Below are positions 9,322 to 18,952 of a stretch of DNA of 64,000 bases, piece by piece. Numbering within the stretch: the stretch's first letter is position 1; each line of letters begins with the position of its first letter. The DNA comes from Daejeonella lutea. Lineage in GTDB: Bacteria; Bacteroidota; Bacteroidia; Sphingobacteriales; Sphingobacteriaceae. The notes under the pieces were generated by a model, which was not told the origin of the DNA, searched no databases, and saw nothing but the letters and a program-made list of their open reading frames with translations. The position numbers and the translations under genes were made by a program. The stretch covers positions 990,943 to 1,054,942 of the forward strand of contig NZ_FUYR01000001.1 of the NCBI RefSeq assembly GCF_900168015.1, written 5' to 3'.

Positions 9322-9999
9322 TCACTTGTTTATTCTATTGTACGCCTTTTTGCGTCGGCTTTTAGCCTTGAAGGTATCGGTATCCTGAAATCCATCTGCC
9401 TTTAAAAATTCTCTGAATTTTGAAGCACTGAGGTGAAACTCATAAGGAACGGAATCAATATAATTATCAGAAAGCTTTTTTAAGTGATCTGCCTCGTTCT
9501 CTGAAACTGAGGCCCAGATCAATTGCTTATTCTTTTTCTCAAGCTTTACCACCTTCCATCCTTTTTCCTGGCGCCGGTTTAGAATATAAGTGTCCCTGGA
9601 TTTGCGAAGCATGTGATCTGCACTCAGTAAGAATAAGGTATCGACTGTATTTAATTCAAAATAAACTGTATCCCCCACACGTTTGACTGGAAAGTTTAAA
9701 TTCCATTCCGTGTCCCTGATCACGGAATCACCAATAAGGACATCGCCTGAGTCTAGTTGATTAACATGTGCATTTTTTTTATAATGAACATACCGGAAAA
9801 TACCTTCCGGCTGTATGACCAAACTATTGCTGTCCTTATCCGAAATATATTCACCTAACAGACTAATTGGAAATTTTCGAAGTACCATTCCATCCTCTGG
9901 TTGTGGATTAGCAAAAATAACTGCCGAAGGAGTCTGACTCTCAGAACAAGCAGAATTTAGGGCAATAAAAATCCCTGCAGTATAAAATAACTTTTTCAT
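9322..9999 (-). CDS. Hypothetical lipoprotein
   Basis: A 225-residue protein with a short signal sequence (MKKLFYTAGIFIAL) followed by NSAC, a marginal lipobox. The rest is mixed alpha/beta with many charged residues, regular beta segments around residues 50-130 and a strongly basic tail (KAKSRRKKAYNR). I recognise no domain. It stands alone, with its start at the ATG at 9999. Expected location is an outer or inner membrane anchor facing the periplasm. Confidence 0.7.
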   Translation of the reverse strand: MKKLFYTAGIFIALNSACSESQTPSAVIFANPQPEDGMVLRKFPISLLGEYISDKDSNSLVIQPEGIFRYVHYKKNAHVNQLDSGDVLIGDSVIRDTEWNLNFPVKRVGDTVYFELNTVDTLFLLSADHMLRKSRDTYILNRRQEKGWKVVKLEKKNKQLIWASVSENEADHLKKLSDNYIDSVPYEFHLSASKFREFLKADGFQDTDTFKAKSRRKKAYNRINK

Positions 10000-10284
10000 A
10001 CATGTTTAATTTAATTTAAAGGAAAAATTAATGCGATTTGTAGACTATGATCTCATAAGTTCGGAAACGCCATGAAAGCAATTTGAATCAACCTATGCAT
10101 CTTGGAGATATATTTCGGGTCATTTTCGCGATGAGTATCCTCCTTTCCTTGACGAGATTTGCAAAACTCTCTTTCTTTATAATTAATACAAAAGGCTATC
10201 AATATGTAACCCTTAAATGAACACTTATTTCCAAACAATCTTACTTTACTACTGTTCCACCGTTGAGATAGCCTATCTTAGTCC

Positions 10285-11115
10285 ATGCCCGCAAAAAAAA
10301 CCATTCCAACAAACGACCGGGAAGATATACCGCTGAAAAAGCGCTTGTTCCTGGTTGTTTTCGGCAATACCACTAAGACCGGACGGCGTTTTGATATCAT
10401 CCTTCTCTGGCTTATTTTGGGAAGCATTCTAGCGGTAATGCTCGAAAGTATTCCTACAATAGGCCCGCGCAACGCCACTTTCTTCTTCACAATAGAGATC
10501 TTCTTTACCGTAATTTTCTCCCTTGAATATGTTATACGGGTTTGGGTTAGCCCGCATCGATGGAAATATATCTTTAGCTTTTGGGGCCTGGTCGATTTCT
10601 TGTCTGTAGCCCCTACCTACCTTTATCTGCTTTTCCCGGGCTATCACTACTTGCTTATTATTCGCTCATTACGATTGCTCCGGGTGTTCCGTGTGGCAAA
10701 ATTGGTTCGATTCGTTAATGAAGCACAAGCCTTGGGAGAAGGCCTCAAATCCAGCTTTTATAAAATAAGCACGTTTCTTTTTACAGTACTAATCACTGTT
10801 GTTGTAATGGGAACCGTAATGTATGTCGTTGAAGGACCTGAAAATGAATTCACGAGCATCCCGCAAAGTATATACTGGGCTATAATCACGATCACTACAG
10901 TGGGCTATGGAGATATCGTTCCGCAAACAGTGGTCGGAAAGTTCATTTCATCAATGGTAATGATCATTGGTTATGCGATTATAGCCGTCCCGACCGGAAT
11001 CTTTACTGCGGCAATGGTCAAAGCGGCATCTCACAAAAAAGAATGTGAGATATGCCGTCATTCAAACGATATCAACGCCCGCTACTGCAGCGGCTGCGGA
11101 GTGGAAATTAAGTAG
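10285..11115 (+). CDS. Voltage-gated-type potassium channel with C-terminal zinc ribbon
   Basis: A 276-residue six-helix ion channel. S1 starts near residue 35; the S4 voltage-sensor helix is arginine-rich (RSLRLLRVFRVAKLVRF, around residue 130). The pore loop has the canonical K+ filter TTVGYGDIVP near residue 210, followed by S6. After the pore comes an unusual short tail, residues 254-271, with two CxxC pairs (CEIC and CSGC) that look like a zinc ribbon. The cytosolic tail may sense metal or redox state, which is inference. A TAGCCTATC-centred inverted repeat lies just upstream of the ATG. Confidence 0.9.
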   Translation: MPAKKTIPTNDREDIPLKKRLFLVVFGNTTKTGRRFDIILLWLILGSILAVMLESIPTIGPRNATFFFTIEIFFTVIFSLEYVIRVWVSPHRWKYIFSFWGLVDFLSVAPTYLYLLFPGYHYLLIIRSLRLLRVFRVAKLVRFVNEAQALGEGLKSSFYKISTFLFTVLITVVVMGTVMYVVEGPENEFTSIPQSIYWAIITITTVGYGDIVPQTVVGKFISSMVMIIGYAIIAVPTGIFTAAMVKAASHKKECEICRHSNDINARYCSGCGVEIK

Positions 11116-11131
11116 CTCCCTTAGGGTGTGA

Positions 11132-12373
11132 CTACTTTTTCCCCTGTCTGTGTCCGTTTATCCCAAAAAATACGATGTAAGCATAGCAGACCACCGGCAA
11201 CATGAATGCAATTGCCCAGGAAAAATGATCTTTCAAATAACCCTGAGAAAATGAAACGATTGCTCCTCCAGCAATAGCGGTAGATAAAATTCCTGATGCC
11301 TTGGTAGTATATTTACCGAGGCCTTCAACAGAAAGCGCAAAGATTATTGCGAACATAACGGAATTGAACAATCCAACCCCAATCATCGTCCAAACGGCAA
11401 TCGCTCCTGTACTTACAACAGAAATAAGAATAAGTGCGATGGCTGCGGCAGCACAAAATGTTAATATTGAAGAAGGCTTTAAGCGCTGAAGCAGGTAAGA
11501 TCCGATAAGCCTGCCAACAAGCATCCCACCCCAGTAATACGTGACAAAGGCGTTTGCTTCTTCGATCGGAAGACGAAGTGTGTCCGATATATAATTGGTG
11601 AGGAAAGTCCCGATGGAAACCTCGGCTCCTACATATGCAAATATTGCCCAGGAACCAAAATTAAGATTCCTGAATGAAAATATACTTCGGCGCTCGGCAG
11701 CCGTAGTCTCAATAGAATTTGCCGTGGTGCTGATCTTAGGAAGTTTCAGGTTAAAAACCACCAAGGCAATAATCACAAGCATCGCCGCTATTCCCAAATA
11801 AGGATATTTAACGGCATCACTCGAAGCGCCCGATTCCTCCAGGCGTGATAGGATAAAACTTGCTCCGAATAAGGGAGCTGTTGTTGTCCCTATCGAGCCA
11901 ATGGCCTGAATCAGGGTTAAACGTGAGGACGCTGTCCGGGCAGGCCCTAATGCCGTGATATAAGGATTTGAAGCTACCTGCAGCACAACAATTCCAATTG
12001 CCAACACAAACAATGCACAGAGGAAAAGATAATACAGATGCATGTCCGCCGCAGGATAGAATAACAAGGCTCCTACGGCAGCGATTGCAAATCCCAAAAC
12101 CATTCCGTTTTTATATCCGATCTTCTCTACTACAATGCCCGCAGGGAAACTCATGAGTCCATATGTCAGGAAGAAATAGAACTGGACCAGAGATGAATCG
12201 GCATAGCTGAGCGTGAAACCTTCCTTAAAAAAAGGCACAAGTGTATCGTTAAGACAGGTAATAAATCCATTCATGAAGTATAAAACTCCAAGGGAAATTA
12301 ATGCCGGTAGATAGTTTTGTGACGGATTTGAGCTCTCTGCGGTTGAAGCAGTGCTTGTAGAGAAATTTGCCAT
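11132..12373 (-). CDS. Sugar MFS transporter, FucP/GluP type
   Basis: A 413-residue major facilitator with about 12 membrane helices. The N-terminal segment (LGVLYFMNGFITCLNDTLVPFF) and the GxxLFYPAA region match the fucose/glucose-galactose H+ symporter group. The gene follows the AGE-family epimerase by 54 bases in the same direction, suggesting co-transcription and a shared sugar substrate, possibly mannose, N-acetylmannosamine or a disaccharide. The exact sugar cannot be read from the sequence. Confidence 0.88.
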   Translation of the reverse strand: MANFSTSTASTAESSNPSQNYLPALISLGVLYFMNGFITCLNDTLVPFFKEGFTLSYADSSLVQFYFFLTYGLMSFPAGIVVEKIGYKNGMVLGFAIAAVGALLFYPAADMHLYYLFLCALFVLAIGIVVLQVASNPYITALGPARTASSRLTLIQAIGSIGTTTAPLFGASFILSRLEESGASSDAVKYPYLGIAAMLVIIALVVFNLKLPKISTTANSIETTAAERRSIFSFRNLNFGSWAIFAYVGAEVSIGTFLTNYISDTLRLPIEEANAFVTYYWGGMLVGRLIGSYLLQRLKPSSILTFCAAAAIALILISVVSTGAIAVWTMIGVGLFNSVMFAIIFALSVEGLGKYTTKASGILSTAIAGGAIVSFSQGYLKDHFSWAIAFMLPVVCYAYIVFFGINGHRQGKK

Positions 12374-12427
12374 TAGGGTGGGTATGATCTAATAAAATAA
12401 GGGTTCAGTAATTTGGCGCTATAAAAT

Positions 12428-13630
12428 TTAGAATTTGCTATTTAAGCCATATTTAGCCTCAATTTTTTCGAGGGTCTTCCAGCATTGATACAAACCGCGG
12501 GGAACATGAAAGCAGCCTTTCCATTTACCACCTTTCAACGGAAGCAGAACTTCCCCTCTCCTGTTCAGATAGCCGAACCATTCGCCGTGTTCCGGATCAG
12601 GGAAATGTTCCCAGGTATACTTATGAACTTTTTCGAACCACGACCAGCATCGCTCATCACCTGTGTGCAGGAATCCTTTCAGCAAACTTATGAGGGTTTC
12701 TACATGTACCCACCAGAGTTTCTGGTCCCATTCCAATTGTTGTGGAGGGTGGCCTTTGACATCCATAAAATATAAAATGCCTCCGAAGTCTTTATCCCAG
12801 CCGTATTCAAGAATATTAATGGTAGTGTCGACTGCCTTTCTGATCAATGCCTGGTCTTTCCTGCGTTCAGCGATGTCCATAACAAACCACATCGATTCCA
12901 AACCGTGCCCGGGGTTGATCAGCCGGCCATCGAACGTATCGGAGAACGAACCGTCTGGCTTTACGTTTTCCAATATTATACCCAAGTCGTCCTGGTAAAA
13001 AACCTCCATTACCTGGTGCAATCCGTGATCGATCGTTTTCTCAATTACCTCCTTGTCCAGCAAGTGCTCCAGCTCAAGTACCAGATTGCAAAGGATCATC
13101 GGCAAAGAAAATCCCTGAAGCTCCCGTGTTCCGGGATACGCCTTGAGCCATTTACCTTTGGGATTATCCTGTTTTGCCAGGATATTGTTAAATGTTTTTA
13201 CGGCAAGATCGCCATACTCCTGCACGCCGCTTGCTTTGTACAATTGGGCAAATGCCATTGCAGCAAAACAGTCAGAAAAGATATTATATGGATGAATAAG
13301 TGGTTTGCCTTCGCGGGTAAGCGAAAAATAAAAATTGCCTGCATCATCACTGCCATGCTCTTTCATAAACTCCGCGCCCTGAACAGCCAAATCAAGCCAT
13401 TCCTGTTTTTGTTCTACATTATTATAAAGCATGCTGAAACACCAGATCTGGCGAAACTGGAGCCAGACAAATTTATCGGTGTCAAAAACCTTCCCTGCAC
13501 GGTCAAGACAGGTCAGAAAACCTCCGTATTCTTTGTCAGGGGAATTTTTAAGCCAGAATGGAATCACATCGTTAAGGAGATTATCGCGGTATTGGGATGC
13601 AAGCTGAGTGTAGTTCATTGGCTTTAACAT
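12428..13630 (-). CDS. AGE family epimerase/isomerase
   Basis: Member of the N-acylglucosamine 2-epimerase superfamily, an (alpha/alpha)6-barrel that interconverts gluco- and manno-configured sugars at C2. The 400-residue length is normal. Conserved segments seen: FVWLQFRQIWCFSML near residue 54, NPGHGLESMW near residue 240 (histidine and glutamate of the active site), and GCFHVPRGLYQCW near residue 378. Members act on N-acetylglucosamine, cellobiose/mannobiose or free mannose; family alone does not tell which. The adjacent FucP-type transporter points to uptake and conversion of one sugar. Starts at 13630 and 13618 are both ATG. Confidence 0.88.
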   Translation of the reverse strand: MLKPMNYTQLASQYRDNLLNDVIPFWLKNSPDKEYGGFLTCLDRAGKVFDTDKFVWLQFRQIWCFSMLYNNVEQKQEWLDLAVQGAEFMKEHGSDDAGNFYFSLTREGKPLIHPYNIFSDCFAAMAFAQLYKASGVQEYGDLAVKTFNNILAKQDNPKGKWLKAYPGTRELQGFSLPMILCNLVLELEHLLDKEVIEKTIDHGLHQVMEVFYQDDLGIILENVKPDGSFSDTFDGRLINPGHGLESMWFVMDIAERRKDQALIRKAVDTTINILEYGWDKDFGGILYFMDVKGHPPQQLEWDQKLWWVHVETLISLLKGFLHTGDERCWSWFEKVHKYTWEHFPDPEHGEWFGYLNRRGEVLLPLKGGKWKGCFHVPRGLYQCWKTLEKIEAKYGLNSKF

Positions 13631-13845
13631 TCATATTTGAGTGATCATTATCTATCAGCTGCCTGGCGGACATCTGTAAATCATTTTTCTACTAATATAG
13701 CACGCAAGATTAAATAATAATATTCAATTGATGATGGGGAAAAGTAGCAATCAATTTCCTTGAAGCCTGATTAATTAGTAATTTATCAGACAGTAGTCAT
13801 AAAAAGAGTGCTTCTCTTTTTGAACAAGCAAAACGAATGTCTTTT

Positions 13846-14247
13846 TCAACATCCGCACACGCTATATATCAAAAAGCATCCTATCAACATAGAGAAAGGT
13901 GAAATAAGCTGAAAATATACAGGTTTCAAAATTCCCGCAGCCTTTAGCGAAAATTTATGGTGTAATTTTCTGGGAACAAAATACAACACTAAAGAAGTTG
14001 CCAGCATAAACCAGCCGAATGCCATTAAGAGCTCAGGGTATTTCGAATAATCAGCGAAAATAATCATAGCCGAAGCCGGGATAAGCCTGAGCGTAATCTC
14101 AGCATAATTGATGAAAAAAGTGCTTCCGGCTTTACGCAGAACGTTCCGTGCTGTTTCCGGCTTCAAAACCATCAGAATGCCAATCAGGATAAAGAATAGG
14201 CCAAAACCAAATGTTACCCATTTTGAAATTAAAATTAACTCCATCAT
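13846..14247 (-). CDS. Small integral membrane protein of unknown function
   Basis: About 133 residues from the ATG at 14247; an upstream in-frame TTG at 14268 seems less likely. Four hydrophobic segments are visible (around residues 5-25, 50-65, 75-90 and 110-130), separated by short basic loops (KPETARNVLRKAG, VPRKLHHKF). No recognisable domain. It is monocistronic, divergent from the GH15 gene. Confidence 0.65.
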   Translation of the reverse strand: MMELILISKWVTFGFGLFFILIGILMVLKPETARNVLRKAGSTFFINYAEITLRLIPASAMIIFADYSKYPELLMAFGWFMLATSLVLYFVPRKLHHKFSLKAAGILKPVYFQLISPFSMLIGCFLIYSVCGC

Positions 14248-14437
14248 TGGTTGCCTATTTGTTAGCAATTTCCAATTAAATATACATAACTAAAGACATT
14301 TTCAAGTATGGAACGAATCGATTCATTGGAATGGTTGACATTTTACGAAACAAGAAAATGGTTGGCTTGTAGTTATATTATATGCAATCGAACCCGCAAT
14401 CGACGATTTCGATTTTCTATCACGCTTATTCAATCAC

Positions 14438-16225
14438 ATGGACAAACACCTTTATAAATCAGGACTCGTCGGCAACTGCGCATACCTGGCACATATCAAT
14501 GTGAATACGAATGTGGATTGGCTTTGCTGGCCGGCGTTCGACAGTACCTTTGTATTTGGCGGGATGATGGATATTGATAAGGGAGGCGAATTTTCAATTT
14601 TACCCGAAGGCGAATTCAGTTCCAATCAATATTATCTTGAAAATACAAATGTCCTGTGTACTGAAATTACCTGTGAAAGTGGAAGCTATCGTGTGACCGA
14701 TTTTGCCCCCAGGTTTCACCAGTATGAACGCTATTTTAAACCATTGATGCTGATTCGCAAGGTTGAACCGCTTGATGGGACGCCGCGGATAAAAGTGAAA
14801 TGTAAACCGGTGTGCGATTATGGAAAGAGGCAACTTCGGCCGGTTCGTGGCAGCAATCACATCGAATATCAGGGCTGCGATGAAACAATAAGGCTTAGTA
14901 GTAATATGGCGATCAGTTACCTTGCAGAAGAACGCTATTTCGTGCTTAATGATTCGAAGTACCTCGTCCTCACTTATGGCCAGCATCTGGAAGCACCTCT
15001 TGTCAGTACCGCAGACAACTTTCTTTACCAAACGATTGGGTACTGGCATCGTTGGATAAAACATTCGTCCATAGCCGGCTTCTACCAGGAATATGTGATC
15101 AGGTCTGCACTCGTTCTTAAGATTCACCAATATGAAGACACAGGGGCAGTGATCGCTGCCAGCACAACCAGCCTGCCGGAGTTCCCTGGAAGCGGGCGCA
15201 ACTGGGATTACCGTTATTGCTGGATGCGGGATACCTATTATGTACTTACTTCATTAAACCATATTGGTCACTTTGAAGAGATGGAACGTTATTTTAACTA
15301 CATAACAGATATTTCGCTTTCGGAGAGTGAAGATTACCGGTACCAGCCACTATATGGCATTACCGGCACGAAGAAACTCCACGAAAATATCATGGACCAT
15401 CTTAGCGGATATCTCGGAAATAAACCAGTGAGGATTGGTAACCAGGCATATGAGCATATTCAAAATGATATCTACGGACAAGTGCTCATATCGCTCCTGC
15501 CCCTATATACTGATCATAGGTTCATCTTCCGAGAGCGAAAGGATTCAGACAAGTGGATCAGGTCGCTCCTGAATAAAATAGAACGCACTATTGACGAGTT
15601 TGACGCTGGTATTTGGGAATTCCGGAACATCGCTAATATGCACGCATATAGTAATCTTTTCCAATGGGCCGGATGCAAAGCAGCTGCGAAAATGGCTGCA
15701 ACAATCGGTAATGCAGAGCTGCAAGAGCGGGCGAATGCTTTGATGGAGAGAGCGGCCATCCATATAGAAAACTGTTACGATCCTGAGCGTAAAGTTTATA
15801 CACACGCTGTAAATAGTCCTCACTTAGACGCAAGCACCCTACAGCTCATAATTATGAATTACCTTGACCCTGCTTCGCAGCGGGCAAAGGATCATCTCCT
15901 TGCACTTGAAAAGGAACTCAAAACACCCGGTGGACTTTTCTATCGGTATTTGCATGCTGACGATTTTGGCAAACCAAAAACAACCTTCCTCATATGTGCC
16001 TTCTGGTATATCGAAGCTCTGGCATGTGTGGGCCGGCTCGATGATGCAATCAACGAATTTGAAAAAATAATGAAATACTGCAATCATCTCCTGCTTTTCA
16101 GCGAGGATGTTGATGAAGAAACAGGAAGCCAGTGGGGTAATTTCCCGCAGGCCTACAGCCATGTAGGGCTGATGAATGCAGCATATCGGATAGCCATAAA
16201 GCTTGATAAACCCATTTTCTTATAG
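14438..16225 (+). CDS. Glycoside hydrolase family 15 protein (trehalase/glucoamylase-like)
   Basis: A 595-residue GH15 enzyme: N-terminal beta-sandwich (residues ~1-220), then the (alpha/alpha)6 catalytic barrel. The family signature NWDYRYCWMRDTYY is at about residue 251. A tryptophan-glutamate pair in GIWEFRNIANMH near residue 391 and SEDVDEETGSQWGNFPQAYSH near residue 555 carry the regions of the two catalytic glutamates. Bacterial GH15 proteins include alpha,alpha-trehalases as well as glucoamylases. The gene converges on the trehalose-phosphate synthase/phosphatase gene with a 27-bp gap, so trehalose breakdown is a reasonable inference, though not proven. Confidence 0.9.
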   Translation: MDKHLYKSGLVGNCAYLAHINVNTNVDWLCWPAFDSTFVFGGMMDIDKGGEFSILPEGEFSSNQYYLENTNVLCTEITCESGSYRVTDFAPRFHQYERYFKPLMLIRKVEPLDGTPRIKVKCKPVCDYGKRQLRPVRGSNHIEYQGCDETIRLSSNMAISYLAEERYFVLNDSKYLVLTYGQHLEAPLVSTADNFLYQTIGYWHRWIKHSSIAGFYQEYVIRSALVLKIHQYEDTGAVIAASTTSLPEFPGSGRNWDYRYCWMRDTYYVLTSLNHIGHFEEMERYFNYITDISLSESEDYRYQPLYGITGTKKLHENIMDHLSGYLGNKPVRIGNQAYEHIQNDIYGQVLISLLPLYTDHRFIFRERKDSDKWIRSLLNKIERTIDEFDAGIWEFRNIANMHAYSNLFQWAGCKAAAKMAATIGNAELQERANALMERAAIHIENCYDPERKVYTHAVNSPHLDASTLQLIIMNYLDPASQRAKDHLLALEKELKTPGGLFYRYLHADDFGKPKTTFLICAFWYIEALACVGRLDDAINEFEKIMKYCNHLLLFSEDVDEETGSQWGNFPQAYSHVGLMNAAYRIAIKLDKPIFL

Positions 16226-16252
16226 TTTCTTCTTTAAAAAGTATTTGGCCTT

Positions 16253-18457
16253 TTAAAGCTGAAATTGCTCTTCGGATATTGGGATTGCTACATCTTGAAG
16301 CAACGCACGTACCTTTTCCGGATCGCGAAGGTAGAATCGTGCTGCCGAGATGTTGCTTCCTACTTTTACCGTTATTGAATCATCAGGCAGGGTTTTGAAA
16401 ATATCTTCATCCGTATGATCATCTCCAAAAGCCATTATAAAATCATAGTCGTCATGTTTAAGTTTAGCAGCAGCAGCTTTACCCTTATTTATCTCAATGC
16501 TTTTAATCTCCACAACCTTATTGCCTGCCAAAAGCTGCAGGCCGCGGTCGTTAGTAAGATAGCGCAAGTTGTTCATCAGCTCACTCGTGCGAAGCTCGCC
16601 AAGACCGGTTTCTACTTTACGGTAATGCCAGACTAGGGAATAGTCTTTTTCCTCAACAAAAGCACCAGGCGTCCGGTCTGCATAAGTCTCCATTAAAGGC
16701 CTTATGTCTGATTTCCAATGGTCACTAATACCTGGCGCACTATGCCAGATACCATCTGTCTTTTGCCAGGCACCGTGTTCAGCGATGAGTTCAAGGTTTA
16801 AATGGCCAAACCATTCCTCAATATCGGCATGGCTGCGGCCGCTGATTAACACAATTTTATTTATCGGATCATTACAAAGTCGCTGAAGTATCCGATACAG
16901 CTCCTCATCAGGAACTGCGGCACTGATTTCGGGATTGAATCCCACAAGTGTGCCGTCATAATCCAGGAAGATAATGCGTTTTCTTGATTTGTGATAAACT
17001 TTTCGGATAGCTTTAGCTGTGATGTCCGTGATGTGCCGCGTAGAAAGCGAAGTTTGCATCTGTTTTACTTCGGCCAGTCTAGACATAAACAATTTCATCC
17101 AGTGAGCCACAGTAAACTTGGCAACTACCCTCTGCATCAGCACCATACGGCGCTTCTGTTCCGCTTTGGGCATGGTTAAGCCAGTAACAATCGCATCCCG
17201 CATAGAGGCAATATTACTTGGGTTTACTAAAATTGCATCTACCAGCTCCTTCGCTGCACCTGCCATTTCGCTGAGGATTAATACCCCATCCTGATTAACG
17301 CGACTAGCTACATATTCTTTACTTACCAGGTTCATTCCGTCGCGCATCGGTGTTACCATACAAATGTCAGCACTCAGATAAAGCGCGGAAAGCTCTTCAA
17401 TAGGGAATGGCCTGTAAAAATAATAAACAGGAGTCCAATTGATGGTTCTGTACTTCGCATTGATTTCTCCCACACGTCTGTCAATAAGTTCTTTAAGATC
17501 GCGATATTGTGGAACAGTATCCCTTGACGGCACAACAATCATGTGCAGGGCTACTTCTCCAACATATTCAGGATTAGATTCGAGCAACAGTTCAAACGCC
17601 TGCAGACGCTGCAGGATCCCTTTGCTGTAATCAAGCCTGTCTATACTTAAAATTAGTCGTCGCTTGTTAGTATGAACAGCTTTTACTTCTGCGACATGCT
17701 GTTTTACAACATCACTTTTTGCCAGATCTAAGTACCTTCGATTGTCTATGCCCATCGGAAACGATTCTGCCAGTACCATTCGTCCTTCGTACGTCAGTGA
17801 ATTTGCTGATGTATTTACAGGTGCCAGTTGGGTAGCAGCGTCAAGGAAATGCCTTACATCATTGAACGTATGAAATCCAAGCAAATCGGCGCCAAGCATT
17901 CCAGCAATAAGTTCTGAACGCCAGGGTATTAACCTGAATAACTCAAATGAAGGAAAAGGTATATGCTGGAAAAACCCAATCGTACTGCCAGGTAACGCCG
18001 ACCTCAACAGACCTGGCAACAGCAGGAGCTGATAGTCATGCACCCAGATGGTATCATCTGGCCCTGCTACTCTTGTCACAACATCAAGGAATTTTTGATT
18101 AACGGACTTATAATATTCCCAGTTTGACTGCTTATAATTGGCATGAACGGAGGCATAATAGTGAAATATTGGCCAGATAATATCATTTGAAAATCCTTCG
18201 TAATATTCATTTATATCTTCTTCACTTAAAAACACCGGCACAAGCCGCCGTTTATCTAAAAAGCTTGTAATGTTGGCCTCGTCTTCTTTATTTTTCACTG
18301 CTATGCCTGGCCAGCCTATCCAAATAGTGTCGTCCGCAGAGTGCATCGACCCAAGCCCGGTTGCCAGGCCGCCCTCGCTCGAGGTAAATTGAAAACCGTG
18401 TTCAATTTGGTTTACTTTGACCGGAAGCCTGTTTGATATAATTATTGTTTTACTCAT
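16253..18457 (-). CDS. otsAB: Fused trehalose-6-phosphate synthase/phosphatase
   Basis: Makes trehalose from UDP-glucose and glucose-6-phosphate in two steps on one chain. Residues ~1-465 are a GT20 synthase (ISNRLPVKV start, SSEGGLATGL donor loop, IWVHDYQLLLLPGLLR, and MRDGMNLVSKEYVASR near residue 365). Residues ~490-734 are the HAD phosphatase with FLDYDGTLVGF and GDDHTDEDIF. The start is set at the ATG at 18457, giving the conserved MSKTIIISNRLP beginning; a longer frame upstream would overlap the neighbouring four-helix gene. The fused form is common in Bacteroidota. Confidence 0.95.
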   Translation of the reverse strand: MSKTIIISNRLPVKVNQIEHGFQFTSSEGGLATGLGSMHSADDTIWIGWPGIAVKNKEDEANITSFLDKRRLVPVFLSEEDINEYYEGFSNDIIWPIFHYYASVHANYKQSNWEYYKSVNQKFLDVVTRVAGPDDTIWVHDYQLLLLPGLLRSALPGSTIGFFQHIPFPSFELFRLIPWRSELIAGMLGADLLGFHTFNDVRHFLDAATQLAPVNTSANSLTYEGRMVLAESFPMGIDNRRYLDLAKSDVVKQHVAEVKAVHTNKRRLILSIDRLDYSKGILQRLQAFELLLESNPEYVGEVALHMIVVPSRDTVPQYRDLKELIDRRVGEINAKYRTINWTPVYYFYRPFPIEELSALYLSADICMVTPMRDGMNLVSKEYVASRVNQDGVLILSEMAGAAKELVDAILVNPSNIASMRDAIVTGLTMPKAEQKRRMVLMQRVVAKFTVAHWMKLFMSRLAEVKQMQTSLSTRHITDITAKAIRKVYHKSRKRIIFLDYDGTLVGFNPEISAAVPDEELYRILQRLCNDPINKIVLISGRSHADIEEWFGHLNLELIAEHGAWQKTDGIWHSAPGISDHWKSDIRPLMETYADRTPGAFVEEKDYSLVWHYRKVETGLGELRTSELMNNLRYLTNDRGLQLLAGNKVVEIKSIEINKGKAAAAKLKHDDYDFIMAFGDDHTDEDIFKTLPDDSITVKVGSNISAARFYLRDPEKVRALLQDVAIPISEEQFQL

Positions 18458-18534
18458 TTTTTCTGTATTAGTAGTGTAGGAGGACGCCAGAGTGTATACA
18501 TCTGGCTTTACTTTCCAAAGTGGCTCACCCAAAT

Positions 18535-18864
18535 TCAGGCAGCCATTTTCCTGCATTCCGCAGCACATGCAAGACAAATTCTGCTGCACTCGCGGCAATG
18601 CTCAGTTTGATGTTTTCCGCATTCCTCACCGCATAATCGACAAATTTCAGCACAAATTGCACAGACCTGTTTTGCAAGATCACTACCCAAGCTCATTAAC
18701 TGGGCAGCATTATAACATAGCGTTGAACACTCCATGTCCAGTTGTATACATTTTGCCATCATTTTAACATCTTCCTCTTTCGCACATTCGCTCGCGCAAT
18801 GATTACAAACCGACGCACATTCTAAACACGCGTCAATACATTTTTTCCATTCATGATATCCCAT
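18535..18864 (-). CDS. Four-helix-bundle copper-binding protein (Csp/DUF326 type)
   Basis: A 109-residue protein from the ATG at 18864, starting MGYHEWKKCIDACLEC. It is extremely rich in cysteine, mostly as CxxxC spaced along amphipathic helices (CIDACLECASVCNHC, CAICAEICRLCGEEC, CRECSRICLACAAEC). This is the pattern of the copper storage proteins, where cysteines line the inside of a four-helix bundle and bind many Cu(I) ions. No signal peptide is present, so it would act in the cytosol like Csp3. It sits 77 bases upstream of the trehalose synthase gene in the same direction. Confidence 0.88.
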   Translation of the reverse strand: MGYHEWKKCIDACLECASVCNHCASECAKEEDVKMMAKCIQLDMECSTLCYNAAQLMSLGSDLAKQVCAICAEICRLCGEECGKHQTEHCRECSRICLACAAECRKMAA

Positions 18865-18952
18865 AACGTATATGATTTTATTATTGTTAACATGATACAA
18901 CATTCACTTTTTCATATGATTCAGTCCCAATGAACCATCACATTCCCATAAA

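Noticed and set aside
18458-18598. A 47-residue N-terminal extension of the trehalose synthase
   Set aside because: It overlaps the four-helix gene, and GT20 proteins start near ISNRLPV.
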